Shown here one piece after another: positions 1 to 11,369 of a DNA stretch of 64,000 nt. Made by a program: the position numbers and the translations under genes. The stretch spans positions 49,939,811-50,003,810 of the forward strand of contig CM040085.1 of the NCBI GenBank assembly GCA_022496805.1, written 5' to 3'. Positions within the stretch are counted from its first letter, which is position 1; the number at the start of each line of letters is the position of its first letter. The stretch comes from Pohlia nutans (Eukaryota; Streptophyta; Bryopsida; Bryales; Mniaceae). The notes under the pieces were generated by a model, which ran no database searches, had not been told where the DNA came from, and saw only the letters and a program-made list of their open reading frames with translations.

Positions 1-21
1 AATGTTCGTACAAGTACTCAC

Positions 22-3000
22 TCTCTCCATGGTTCCAAGCACGGGGCGTTGTCGATGACGAATGCATGTGCGTAACCGCGTACCTCATCGGACATTCGGC
101 GCTTCGTGTGTTCATTCAGCCGCAAGATCTCGTCATTCATGGTGGCATCTTCGTTGGGGTCCCATACACGGTGGGTTGTGGATCTATGTCTTTTCATGTA
201 CTCTGTGCAAAACCCAAGAGTGTCCTCCAGACGATACCCTTCCGCTATGCTCCCTTCGGGATGTGCGTACGTCCTTACATAGTCCTTGAGCGTCTTCATG
301 TATCTCTCGATCGGATACATCCACCTGCAATGGACCGGTCCACAGATGAACAGTTGTTCCACTAGATGCACTGGAAGATGCGCCATCACGTTCAAAAACG
401 TTGGCGGAAACTCCTTCTCCAACACGCACGTTGCCATTATCACGTCTCGCATAAGAGCTTCGCTGGAGTCTTCTCGTACCTCTTTCTCACATATACGCTG
501 GAAAACTCTGCACATTTTGATGATGGCTACGCGCACCTCTTCGTCCAGTAAGTTCCGAACGGCCACCGGGAGTATCTACATTAGGCCGTTCAAGCATCAT
601 GTCCACATGTCAAACAACTGAACCCCTGACGATGGAATACTACTGATTGCAAGAGCGGCTTCTCTGTGGCATCCAGCTCTGTCGATGTCTCTAAGAACAT
701 CAGCAGTGTCATGCCGAACATGAGGATGTCCTCCCGTACATCATTGTCTGGCCAGACATGAGGACGTTTGGAAGGATGTCCTGAACTGAACGTCCTCATG
801 TTTCGGACGACGTATTATTCAAGCAGTTGTGCACGGATGTGGTTTTCACAAAACTGACCTTGCCAGGTTGTACGCAATCATGCACTGTTGTTGTTTACAA
901 CAACTGTTCCTGCTACTTCTGTTCATGTATAGTTCGTCGGCACATATATGGCATACCTGTTGCATGAGGACATGATAGTCGTGGGTCTTCATGTATTGCA
1001 GTTTTCCGTCCTTCAGCCGCTTGTGAATTGCCCCCACGTAGTTCGTTGGAGTGCGGATACTTGAGACTATGTGAACAAACTCTTGCTTCTCCTCTGGCTT
1101 CAATATGTACGGAGCTTACGGCATGTAGTATTCGTCACCTTGGCGTCGTGGGGGCTGCAACCAGATCTCCTCACGTATGTTCAAGTCCTGCACATCTTGA
1201 CGGCTTCCTGGGCTGTCGTTCATTCCAAATAGAGTCCTCAAAATATTCTCGCATAGATTCTTCTCGCAGTGCATGATGTCCAAGACGTGTCGCACCTTCA
1301 GATGCTATTACAAAGTACCACGTCTTTTGATTAGAGCCGTAATCGTTGTGCTGAGTTTGACGCGATTCTGGCATGCGCTGCCGTCAACGTCTCTGCGTTG
1401 TCTGTGATGTCTACATGGACGTATTTAGTGACATGGATATGTCTCCACAGACATCCACACGTACTGCTGTGACGTGTACAGTGGCTGCAACAGTGATCTA
1501 GTGCCCTTTATGTATGTCAAAACAACACAGTTAGGATATGTTTACCTGCCAGTACGGGAGTTCGAAGAATGCGCTGAGACGCTTGATGCCCGTGCTGTGA
1601 ACAGGGTCAGCGGGAGCTCCTTCCCTGCCACCAAGATCCAAGTATGATTGCCGCCACGCAGCATACCTGATGACGTCTATCCCTGCAACGGTTGGAGGCG
1701 CCGTCCGTGTCTCCCGCTTGCCATTAAACCGATTGTTTCGACGGTATGGATGCTGACGAGCGAGATACCGACGTATTCCCCCAAACACTATCTTCGATCC
1801 TCTCGTCGTACGGTCAGGACGCAAATCCCCTGTCTTCGCCGACCGTGCTTCCGTCTCTGGGCCACAACAAGGACAACCTTTATATCCCTTACAGCATAGG
1901 CCAGAGATTAGGCCGTACGCTGGAAAATCAGAAATAGTCCACATGAGCAACCCCCGTAGGTTGAAGCGGCGAGACCCCACGGGTTGGGTGAAATCCTGTG
2001 CTGGGACACCTCGCCAAAGTTCATGTAGCTCTTTCAACAATGGGCGCACAAACACATCAATGTTTGTCGCAGTTGGCGACCGCTTCCCCGAGATCAATAT
2101 GCACAACGATATGAAGAACTTCTTGGTGACGAACCAGGGCTCCAAGTTGTAAATCAAGACCAGCACTGGCCAGGTCGACCAGTTCGTGTTGCTCAACTTG
2201 AAAGGATTGACGCCGTCCAATGCTAAAGCCAGACGCATGTTTCGGGTCTCGCTTCCAAAGTTGTCAAATGCATCGTCCGTGTTGATGTGCGTCCATGCAG
2301 GGCTGTCAACCACGGATCGCATTATGCCGTCGTCACTAATATGCTTTGTGTGACTCGTCAACATGCCGGCAATCTCTGGCGATCGCCACATCCGTTTCAG
2401 GCGGGGTATTAAAGGGAAGTGGCGGATCACCTTTGCCGGGATGGAGTTTGTGCCCTCCAACCATCGGGACTTCGAACACTTTGGGCATGTATGCAACTCC
2501 GCATTTTCATCCTCGTAAAGTACACAGCCATCTGGACATGCATGGATGTTGTTGTAGTCCAACCCCAACCTTCCGATGGTCTTCGCCGCGGCATAATGAC
2601 TGTTCGGCATCTTGTTGCCGTCCGGTAGTAAGTCTTCTGCCAAATACCGCAACAATTCTGTTGTAAAATTGTTGCTCACACCAAACACAACACACATGTT
2701 CATGATGACGATTGTAGCAGACACAACGCTGGTCTTCGATCCCGGATACAGCGGTGTCGTGGCTTGCTCGTACAAGCGCTTCAGGCCATCTACTGTGTCG
2801 CTACCAAGGTCATCGTTGTCTACCACATTGGGTTGGCCCTCTGCATCCCTGTGCAGTGCATCACCGCGGTCCAGGGCCTCCATGACCTGCCGCTGGACGT
2901 CGTGATACTCATCCAGCGCAGGTGCGTCAGCAGTGACATTATCGTGTCCGGCGACGTCTTCAACGACGTCCGGCACGACATCAGCTGCGCCAAGGATAAG

Positions 3001-3351
3001 ACCATCTTCTACAACGTCGTCGTCAAATGCAATGTCCTCTACCCAGATACCGTCTGCTGGATATCCGTCCACTGGGTCCCCACCAATGATGGACTTTGTC
3101 AGAAAGGGGTCTCTGCCCACCGACGCGTGGTGCTCTCGTATGATGGAGATGCGCTTGCGTCGACCCCCATGACAATCGCGGCACGGGCACGGGTATGCTG
3201 TTATGTTTTGCATCATTGCCACTCGTAGCTCTGTTTGTAGGATAAGGTCACCAAGAGGGATGTGACGCAGTGTCTGTCCGTCCGCATGGATTCGAATTTT
3301 TGCGCCGCGACGATGCCTGTCCGTACTCATGGCGACTACGTGCCTGGCCAC
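22..3351 (-). pseudogene. CACTA Tnp2-type transposase (Transposase_21 / DUF4218), 3' end beyond window
   Basis: Encodes the DDE transposase that cuts and inserts CACTA elements. Three minus-strand exons join in phase 0: 3351-1546, 1304-957 and 575-22 (continuing left), with donors GTAAAC, GTATGC and GTGAGT and acceptors AATAG and TGTAG. The protein starts MARHVVAMSTD. It has a transposase-associated CPCRDC motif near residue 55, an acidic linker, a zinc-ribbon-like CPDGC...CPKC motif, then the Tnp2 core with LALDGVNPF, STWPV, NIDVFVRPL and DFPAYGLISG followed by CCGPETE. Exon 2 has DIMHCEKNLC and the conserved HDYHVLMQQ. Exon 3 opens ILPVAVRNLL and is a typical DUF4218 (CGPVHCRWMYPIERYMKTLK). 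One in-frame TAA at 1116-1118 in exon 2 would truncate the protein, hence pseudogene. Family assignment is very secure; the exon borders are inferred from frame and consensus. Confidence 0.9.
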
Positions 3352-4102
3352 CTATACACAATGTTTTAAAATACGTCACAATTTACATCATTTAACCCTT
3401 GGATGCAATGGGAAGACGTAGACAGTACGCCTTCATAGTGTGCACTGCCATCCTGTCATGCAGAACGTCCATGATCATGTCTTCGCGAACACGCGGACGT
3501 TGCTAAGGACATCAGACGGTCATCCCGACGCAGCAGTCGGACATCCCTACGGACTTTCTGACGGACATCCCTACGGACATCATGGACATCCCTACGTACA
3601 TCTCGACGCAGCCGCATGTGTAGGTTACTCACCACTCTGTACTTCGCCTGTAGTCCACAGCCGTGCACGTCAATAGCCTTGGGACGTTCTGGTTATTCCT
3701 TCACTATCTATGTTGTTGTGGACATGCGCATGGCAAATTGAAACCGTACACGACGCTTCAAATGCAAACGACAGCTGCCCTGAGAATTTCTGGAACCCCA
3801 CCTCCACGTCTAGCAGTGTCTGCAATTACAAACAGAACGATGCTTCATTCTGTGGCACTGTGAATGCTTCACCTCCCATACAGTCATAATGTGTGAGAAC
3901 ACCTTCTTTTGTTCATACAAAATCAGAATAACTACAATAAAGGATGCATGACATAGTATCAATGTCAAGAGGAATGGCTCATGCATGCAACATGCCGAAT
4001 TCTCATTATCTTGGTCCACACTGTAATATGGTTGTGTGAATGGCTCCATACAATGTATATGTTTCTTTGCTATACTCTCATTCGCGTACAAAGCCTTTAA
4101 GG
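3352..4102. repeat. CACTA internal region with short GGACATCCCTACGGACAT repeats
   Basis: The gene-free stretch upstream of the transposase start. Around 3,505-3,605 a unit of about 20 bp (GGACATCCCTACGGACAT and variants) recurs in imperfect tandem, part of the element-wide GACATC/GACGTC repeat vocabulary. It probably contains the transposase promoter, but no TATA box or start site could be assigned. Confidence 0.5.
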
Positions 4103-4444
4103 TCACACTACATTGTCTTCCTCAAACATTGCCAGAAAAACTTGGTCATATAGCCAATGGTCATAGTTGTCCTCCCAAGTGTCAAAAGGATAACAACCAT
4201 CATAGAACCCAGACATGCTGTACATGTTCTTGTTGTACACATCATCAACGGTCTCCGGCATGAAATCCTCGGTGTTCAACAAACCACGCTCGTAGAAATA
4301 CATGTGTTCGCTATGTAGACGCGCTAGCCGCTGCAGGTACGCCGCATGCTATAAATCGTACTCTTCAAATGGATATGGTTCGTATGGATGATCGCACTCT
4401 CCCACGCATTCCACATCGGACAAGGCCTCCCCATGCAACGCCAT
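4103..4444 (-). pseudogene. small acidic ORF inside the CACTA element, unknown function
   Basis: A 114-codon minus-strand frame from an ATG at 4444 to a TGA at 4103, interrupted only by TAG at 4349-4351 (codon 32). The predicted peptide is rich in acidic and aromatic residues (for example MPETVDDVYNKNMYSMSGFY) and has no domain I recognise. A possible splice acceptor (TTACAG) lies just upstream near 4,480, so it may be the last exon of a longer gene. It sits about 750 bp upstream of, and in the same orientation as, the transposase gene. It could be a third element gene, an alternative 5' exon of the transposase, or chance. Coding status rests only on frame openness and composition. Confidence 0.35.
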
Positions 4445-5759
4445 GGTGGCATCAAAGATATTGTCAACAGGCCCTGTAACCGTGCCACATCATAGCGGAT
4501 GTTCATGCCGTCCTCAATGTTAGCGTTCTGCAAACTTCCGGAATCACACCGACGACGTTGATGACAATGTCCGTCGAGCACCATAGATGTCTATAGTGAC
4601 ATGGACTATGACATCCTGAAGAGGGTCTGCATAAAACGCACAAATGTCATGGAAACTCACCACAGCTCAAGGGCCTCTGCTTTTACACTTGCACATCCCG
4701 CTTGGTAGCAGCCGTGCAATCATCCACCGGCAACTGCAATGTAAGCGGTCTTCGCGCACTGCAAAATCCAACCGTCACGTCCGTTGCACTTGCAACGGAC
4801 CAGAGCACGAGTGTGTGATGCTGCGCCACCTCTGGTTAAAACAGTATATGCATAGGCATGTACAACGGTTCTCGTATTTGGAACACACGGACAGCCACTG
4901 CTAAGCAGTTACGTTGTACATGCGTTACTAAAAATGCAACAGAGGATCACATTTTTGTAAAATTAAAACGTACTCAATGCTCCATTTGTTTTAGCTGACA
5001 CATGTCACACACTGCCTACGTATCACACAGTCTACACATATTTGTACACTTTTATGTACAGTACGTACTTATTCAAATTTTCATGTTGACATCATAACAC
5101 ATGCATAGGTAGTATAGCCGTGTTCATGCATCGTTGCCAACGTGGCACTATTGCGTCTATGCGGATGTCTTCTCTGACGTCCTAAAAGACGGGCACGTTG
5201 CTGCCAACATATGCGCGTCTGCGGTGAAACATGAAGACGTCCACCACGACGTTGTCGGTGACATCTCGGTTCTCACTTAGACATCCAAGCGTCATTCCAC
5301 ATGTCCTTCAGGATAGGGACATGTCTTAGACTTGGAATATCATCTATGTAATAGTTCATTGCGGCATGCAATGCAACATGGCAGCTCCCAATTCCTTCAT
5401 CACGCAGCAGTCTGTTCTGCTTTGCAGCACATTCTGTATTGTTGTACCAGTACAAGTTGCATGTGATTGAAGTGGGACCCCATATCATAGACGTAGAATT
5501 CATGCACTGCAACAATTGTACCATCTCTTCTAGCGTCACAAATAGGGGTCGTTATATTGTCACGGTACCTGTATGCCATGAACGATGTGCTAAACCATAT
5601 AAGTAGCAAAATGACGAGTGGCGTACGAAACGCCATGTCAAAATATAGTAGAGACATGTGCACAACAGTCACGAACCAGGAAAAGATAAATTCCTGTAAC
5701 GGCAACGCAGAAGTCAGTGAGTTATGTATTTTTGTTGAGCCAACAGTGAGGAATTTTTT
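4445..5759. other. CACTA spacer between divergent genes, no gene seen
   Basis: AT-richer spacer between the minus-strand genes and the plus-strand gene. It carries scattered GATGTC/GACGTC words (for example 5,160-5,290). Short frames on both strands look like chance. It probably holds divergent promoters; none could be pinned down. Confidence 0.4.
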
Positions 5760-6217
5760 CATGACATCCATGGGGACGTGCTCATGTCTCCGTTCATGTG
5801 AACGTTGGGATGTCTTCAGAGACATCCCTAAAGACGTGAGGATGTCTGTACAGATGTCTTGACGGACATCCGGCATGACATCCATGGGAACGTTCTCATG
5901 TCTCCATTCATGTGAACGTTGGGATGTATTCAGAGACATCCCTCAAAACGTGAGGATGTCTGTACAGATGTCTTGACGGACATCCAGCATGACATCCATG
6001 GGAACGTTCTCATGTCTCCGTCCATGTGAACGTCGGGATGTCTTCAGAGACATCCCTGCAAACGTGAGGATGTCTTTACAGATGTCTTCAGAGACCCCTG
6101 GCATGACATCCATGTTAACGTTCGCATGTCTCCGTATATGTGATTGTCCGAATGTCTTGACAGACATCCCTGACATTCTGTGGATGTCTATACATATGTC
6201 TTCACGGACATCTCTGT
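5760..6217. repeat. tandem array, four copies of a 114-bp unit
   Basis: Units begin with CATGACATCC at 5760, 5874, 5988 and 6102, an exact 114-bp period. Each unit contains several inverted pairs of GACATC and GATGTC plus ACGTTC and ACGTGAGGATGTC words. The copies differ by scattered substitutions, with the fourth the most diverged. The array lies in the spacer 5' of the second CACTA gene, where repeated motifs of this kind could be binding sites for an element-encoded DNA-binding protein (inference from En/Spm biology). Confidence 0.9.
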
Positions 6218-7734
6218 GAACGTAAGGATGTCTGTACTTCTGTCTCCCACTGCGCAGTGGATGGACCCTAAATATTACCCATCCCTATTCCACGTGTCTC
6301 ACGTAGGTTGCAGCTGCTTACCACAGCGTAGATACAGGTAACGTGCGCAGGTAGCTGTAGAACATTATGTGGGGGGGGTGGGCGTCTGAAACCCTAACGT
6401 AGTGCATTTCATTTATGATAGACCATTCAAACATGGGAGTGTCTACACAATTCATAGAGCAAGAGAGGGTTCTAGGAGGTACAGCCACTGTAGCACAACA
6501 ACTCGGAGACTCGGAGGTCACAGAGGCAGCTCTCCAGGTTTTCAACGATTTTGTTCAACAGATAGCAAGGATCAATCCTAGTACTGCAATGATGAAGGAG
6601 AAACCTCAAATTTGCAGGACCCAGTTGCGGCGGAGCAAGCGCTTCATGAAACCCTTGGATGCGGTTCTTGCAGCTGCAGCGCCTCCTCCACAGCCCATGG
6701 CGCAGAAGGTACTTGGATTGCCCATCGCGTTTGGTTTTTCCGTGCCCACTGCTGCCGCGGATGCAGGTACCGGTGGTCCACGGCTATAGGTTACGACATG
6801 GCACGGTCATAGGGTTCGGAGTGCCGCGTATAACTGCGGTCGCCCTCGACGCAGCGTACATTGTTGTGTTTCCATTTCACTGCAGCGCTCCGGCTGCTGG
6901 GGGTTGCCCCGCTTCGATTATCGTGTCGCCGTGGACGTATGCCGTGCATGCTGCGGCGTTTTCCGTGCTGCACGACGCAAATTGTGTGTGGCCGCAGCGC
7001 CCTCGACGTAGTGGCAGCAGCGTTCGGAGCCGGATGCTTGAAGCGCAGGGTTTTGGGGCTGCGGTTGTCCAACGTTTTCTTGCTTGTCCAGGGTTTTCTG
7101 TGTGCAAAAACCAGTAGGTTCTGTGCGTGTATGTTTCTCTCAGATGCATGTTCTGGCTGTGTTAGAGACTACATGGTTCTATGTTGTCTCACATGCATGG
7201 ATGCTGTACGCTGTATGGTACTCTCTTCTCTTACATGCATGGATGTTGTAGTGTGGCCTCTGTAACTGCAGATTATACAAAATGGTCGACCTCTTGATGT
7301 GTTGTAGAGTTTCTGTGTGGTGCTTGGCGCAGAAGATAGGCGAGGCGTTTGTGGAGTGGCCAGCCAGGCGTGACAGGATGCCGAAGCGTACAGGGAACTT
7401 GCAAAAGCGACCGCGGTCGCCAGTACAGCGGAATACAAAAAACAGCAGTGACAGGGATGAAGACAGTGCGGGGGATTTTGTTGAGCAGCGGAGCAAGCAC
7501 AAGGAGGACGTGAGCGGAGGCAGGAGCGGGAAAGGCAAGTCAAAAGCGTTGATGACATTGACATCTAATAAGAAGCGCAAAGTAGCGGATTCTGCATCTG
7601 AGGACGAACTGGAGCCCCTGCAGCACGCGACTACAGACCTTGAGCTACAGCAGGACTTTAGGTGAGAGTTTCATGCATATCATGTGCACAACAGTGAGTG
7701 TCTTATAGTTTGTATGAATCAGAATTGTAGGTGC

Positions 7735-7960
7735 GGACGTCCCCTGGAACACGGTGGTTAACATGAGGACGTTTCACCGGACGTCTCCGCTGATGTGGAA
7801 AACATGAGGACGTCTCGACGGACGTCTCCGCTGGAACATGGGAGCAAACAGGAGGACGTCCCGCCGGACGTCTTCGGTGATGTACGAAACATGAAGACGT
7901 CTGCGATGGAACACGGGAGCAAACATGAGGACGTCTCGCCGGACGTCCTCCTGTACAGCA
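7735..7960. repeat. intronic GACGTC-rich repeats
   Basis: Within intron 2 of the TnpA-like gene, phrases such as AACATGAGGACGTCTCG and CCGGACGTC recur five or more times at roughly 40-60 bp spacing, mixing direct and inverted copies of the palindrome GACGTC. Confidence 0.8.
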
Positions 7961-8026
7961 AGTCCTATCCGCTGCCATGGAGGCTACAATGTTCGAGGCA
8001 ATGAGATGTAGAGTAAACCCTAAACT

Positions 8027-8105
8027 TTGGCACATGCGGGATGCGTTATCAGTGAGTACTATGACTTGGCACATGCGGGATGCGTTATCACTGGTACTAT
8101 GACTT
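8027..8105. repeat. 39-bp tandem duplication
   Basis: A unit starting TTGGCACATGCGGGATGCG occurs at 8027 and again at 8066, followed by near-identical ACTATGACTT sequence. It lies in intron 2 of the TnpA-like gene. Confidence 0.85.
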
Positions 8106-9510
8106 ACGCAAATACGTACAGTGTGGACAAGTTCATGTGATGTTGAAGTTCATGTTCTTGTCAAGTTCATTGTGCATACGTAGTGCATTTGATTGCTTTG
8201 GCGTTCGCAGTCACGGCAGTGCTGGTACCACAGACGTCCATGACGACATCGTCATGTCCTGAAGAACATGAAGACGTCTCGACAGACATGGACGATCCAA
8301 CGGCGGAGTGCATGCCCTGTCGTACTGCGTTTCACTGTAAATCTACATATTTTCGTTCAATCTTGTCTGTGTGGGAATTTCAGCTCAAGTGCCATTAACA
8401 TTGAATTAGGCAAGGTTTTTTGATGTACATCCGCGGTTATCCCACTGACTCAGAGGGTGAGGACGAGGAAGACGAGCAAGAAGATGACGAAGAGCAGGAC
8501 ACGGATGAGGATGCTAGACCGCGTACAGGGCAGCGCGCTAAGGTGGAGCGCGAGCGGGAGAAGTTCGTGAAGAAGCCGCTGACTGTGGATTCGAAAGGCA
8601 TCCCTTACGGGGCATTGGTGAAGGCGTTTGAGGATGACTTGAGGCTGTTGGGGAAGGACTTGGATCCATGCAAGAACTTTGTAAATCAAAAGGAAGACGT
8701 CTAGGACCGATTTCTCAAGCGCGTGTATGCAGGTACAGCCTTCCTATTTGGGGCAGCAACTCTCAATCAATTCGACACATGTCAAACGAAGGACATGGTG
8801 TCTATAACTTGCTGTCTATGACTTGGGGTCTACAGATGAAGGAATTTATCTGACATGCACTGATCATGATGGTTAAGATGTGTCCAGTGTGCTGCAGTTA
8901 TCATCATGGACGTTCTCGCGTTTTCAGTGGCGTCCAAGGATGTCCACGGAGACGTCCTTTGTGACATCCGCTTGTCTGAGCCAAATCACAGTAGTTGCAA
9001 CCGTGATTGATGTATTTCTGTACATGGGAATCATGTCAGTGGTATTCATGAGTTATGAAGAAAGGGTTTTCTGTATGCAATCCAACATATAACTTGTATG
9101 TGTGAATTTTAATGAGCTGTATGTATGATTTGTGCAAGTGTTTGCTGAATGTGGAATGTTGTGTTCGCAGCGTGGGAGGTGAAGGGGGAGGGCAATCGGA
9201 AGACAGTAGACCTGCCATGGATCACCAAACGGATTAACAAGGCGTTGATCAACATACGTTTTCAGCTGAACCGGATGATCGACATGAAAGCCCGTAAACC
9301 ACGCGAAATGACGGATACGCAATGGAACTGGCTCGTGGCCAAGAGGTCGACTGAGGAGTCAAAGATGAAGTCCGAGAGGATGCGGAAAGTGTCCAGGGGC
9401 AAGGGATCGAAGGCATCACAGAAGGCCGCACTGCGAGAGTCGGCGGTATCGAAGCTGGTACGACTCTGTCATACTTGTACTGTGGACATTTTCATGAACA
9501 TTGCATGATA

Positions 9511-9690
9511 TGGACGTCTCTGAAGACGTCCATGTGTTCGAACTTGCGTCTTGGACGTTCTGGGTGCCGTGCAGGGACGTCTCTGAAAACGTATATGTGT
9601 TTCAAAGTGCGTCTTGGACGTTGTAGCGAACATGAGGATGTCTCTGAAAACAGATATGTGCTTGAACTTGTGTCTTCGACGTTGTAGCTG
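9511..9690. repeat. intronic tandem repeat, three units of about 63-66 bp
   Basis: Intron 4 of the TnpA-like gene (9458-9733) carries three imperfect copies of a unit with GGACGTCTCTGAA, a TATGTGTTC-like stretch, CTTGCGTCTT and GGACGTTGTAGC. The third copy has GATGTC in place of GACGTC. Confidence 0.8.
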
Positions 9691-11369
9691 ACGTCAATTC
9701 TGACACTGACAACACGCACGGGAAAGGCTGCAGAGCCTGGCAGACGTAGCGGCACTCAATTCCGAACTGGCCCATGCAACAGAGGTTGTCTGTGTCATCC
9801 CTGACGTTTGTATATCATTTGTATGGACTTGACTGTGGCAGAGTATCTGTCTTCAACGAGAACCGTACGAGACAGAGATCAACGAAGAGGTCGAGGAAGA
9901 ATACCAGCGAGTGCAAGAGGAGACGTACGGTACCAATGCAGATCACGATGTTGCCATTGATGATTTGGGCAAGAGGATGGATGAGCTGGAGGCCACCATG
10001 GATAGATCAAATGAGCGGCTGGAGGAAAAGATCGATGCATCGAACAACCGGCTCGAGGCGAAGATCGATGAATCGAACCGGCGCCTGGAGGCCATGTTCG
10101 AACAGCTGCTCGCCGCACGGACATCGAACACCGACTCCTCACTCCCATTGTCGACGGATCTGCCAGTCCCTACAACACCAATGTCTGCCCCGCTTCCTAA
10201 GATCCCGAATGCGGCCGTCACCGAGACGAAGACGACACCGTCACCACAACAAGGCGCCTCCGGCGTGTCGAATCACAACGGCGACAACCATGCAGACATA
10301 CAAGCTGCGGAGGATGTCGGGGGAGGACAAACCGTGGAGGAAGCCGAAGGAGGGGGCCCAGAGGAGGGGGTGCCAGCTGCATGGACTACATCAGAAGCAG
10401 ATGTCGCGAACAAGGAGAACAAAGAGGATCCATATGCGGACGTGGACACCCCGCCGTCTGCTCAACAGACAGAGCATCCGGTCCAGCGAGAGCAGGTAAA
10501 ATCAGCATAGAAATGCTGTGAATTCTCAGGCGTAAGGACGTCCTGCATGACGTCTGCCGAAACATGTAGCGAACATGTGGATGTCCGTCGGAACACAACA
10601 TAGGACATCCCAGCGTTTCTGGAGGCATCCGGACTTCATGACAATGAACAGTGCAATGTTTGTATGTAGTATGTTTTGGCAATTGCCGTTGCTATATCTG
10701 AATGTTTCACAGTGTTCAGTGGGTGTAATGAATGTCAAGTGCACGGTTGCGTTGAAGTTGTCATGTGTGTGGAATCCATCATGCATGATGGCAAGTGCAC
10801 GTGTTGAATGAATTTCATGACGTGCGTGGAGAGGGGCCGGTTACATCCGTACTGTAAATATCATCTTGCAATGTCTGTTGTCCATGTACGGGCAAATTGG
10901 AAAACCGTTGCTGAAATGGAAGTGCAGGAGGCTGTGCAGACACCGGGGGGATCTAGGGAAACGGAACGGCGCATGAGCAAGCCCGTTCACATTGCAAAGG
11001 CACCATCAAAGGCACCGAAGCCGGCAGGATTGTCAAAACCGGGGCAGACCGATACAACGAAGCCAACGGGTCCATCGAAACCGACAAAGCCCGATGCAGC
11101 AAAGCAAGCGGGCCGGTCCAAACCCGGGAAGCCGGTTGAGAAGGTTGGGAAACTATCCATGCACATCATGTATGAACTTGTATGTCGCCACGTGATTTTT
11201 CAGAGTTGACGATGAGGTCGCCAGTAAAGCTAATTAAGCAATATCAAAGTGGGGCAGGGAAACCGAAACAAAATACAAAAACAGTGAAAAAAAAATTATA
11301 TGACATGTTGTCATTGCACAAGTGCAGGTAGGCACATCAACAAGAGCAGAAGCGGCCAAGAAGAAATGA

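Larger units (their letters stand above)
6433..11369 (+). pseudogene. second CACTA gene, TnpA-like / plant transposase (Ptta/En/Spm, Transposase_24-like)
   Basis: An eight-exon model fits with every GT-AG junction in frame: 6433-6708, 7333-7661, 8410-8732, 9171-9457, 9734-9784, 9842-10495, 10928-11143, 11328-11369, totalling 2,178 nt or 725 codons plus stop. The start is MGVSTQFIEQ. Exon 2 is basic, with nuclear-localisation-like KKRK. Exon 3 is a long acidic run. Residues about 310-422 match the pattern of plant En/Spm Transposase_24 proteins: a helix rich in R/K, then MTDTQWNWLV, then KMKSERMRKVSRGKGSK. Residues about 440-520 form a coiled coil with repeated RLEEKIDxSN units. The tail is KPxKP-rich and ends AEAAKKK. 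In En/Spm this class of protein binds subterminal repeats and assists excision. A single in-frame TAG at 8702-8704 (codon 300) probably kills this copy. The domain call is moderately secure; exact borders are inferred. Confidence 0.7.

Noticed and set aside
9774..10499. 241-codon plus-strand frame, Arg/Ser-rich
   Set aside because: Shadow frame of exon 6 (9842-10495) of the TnpA-like gene; the true frame has the coiled coil and splices in phase.
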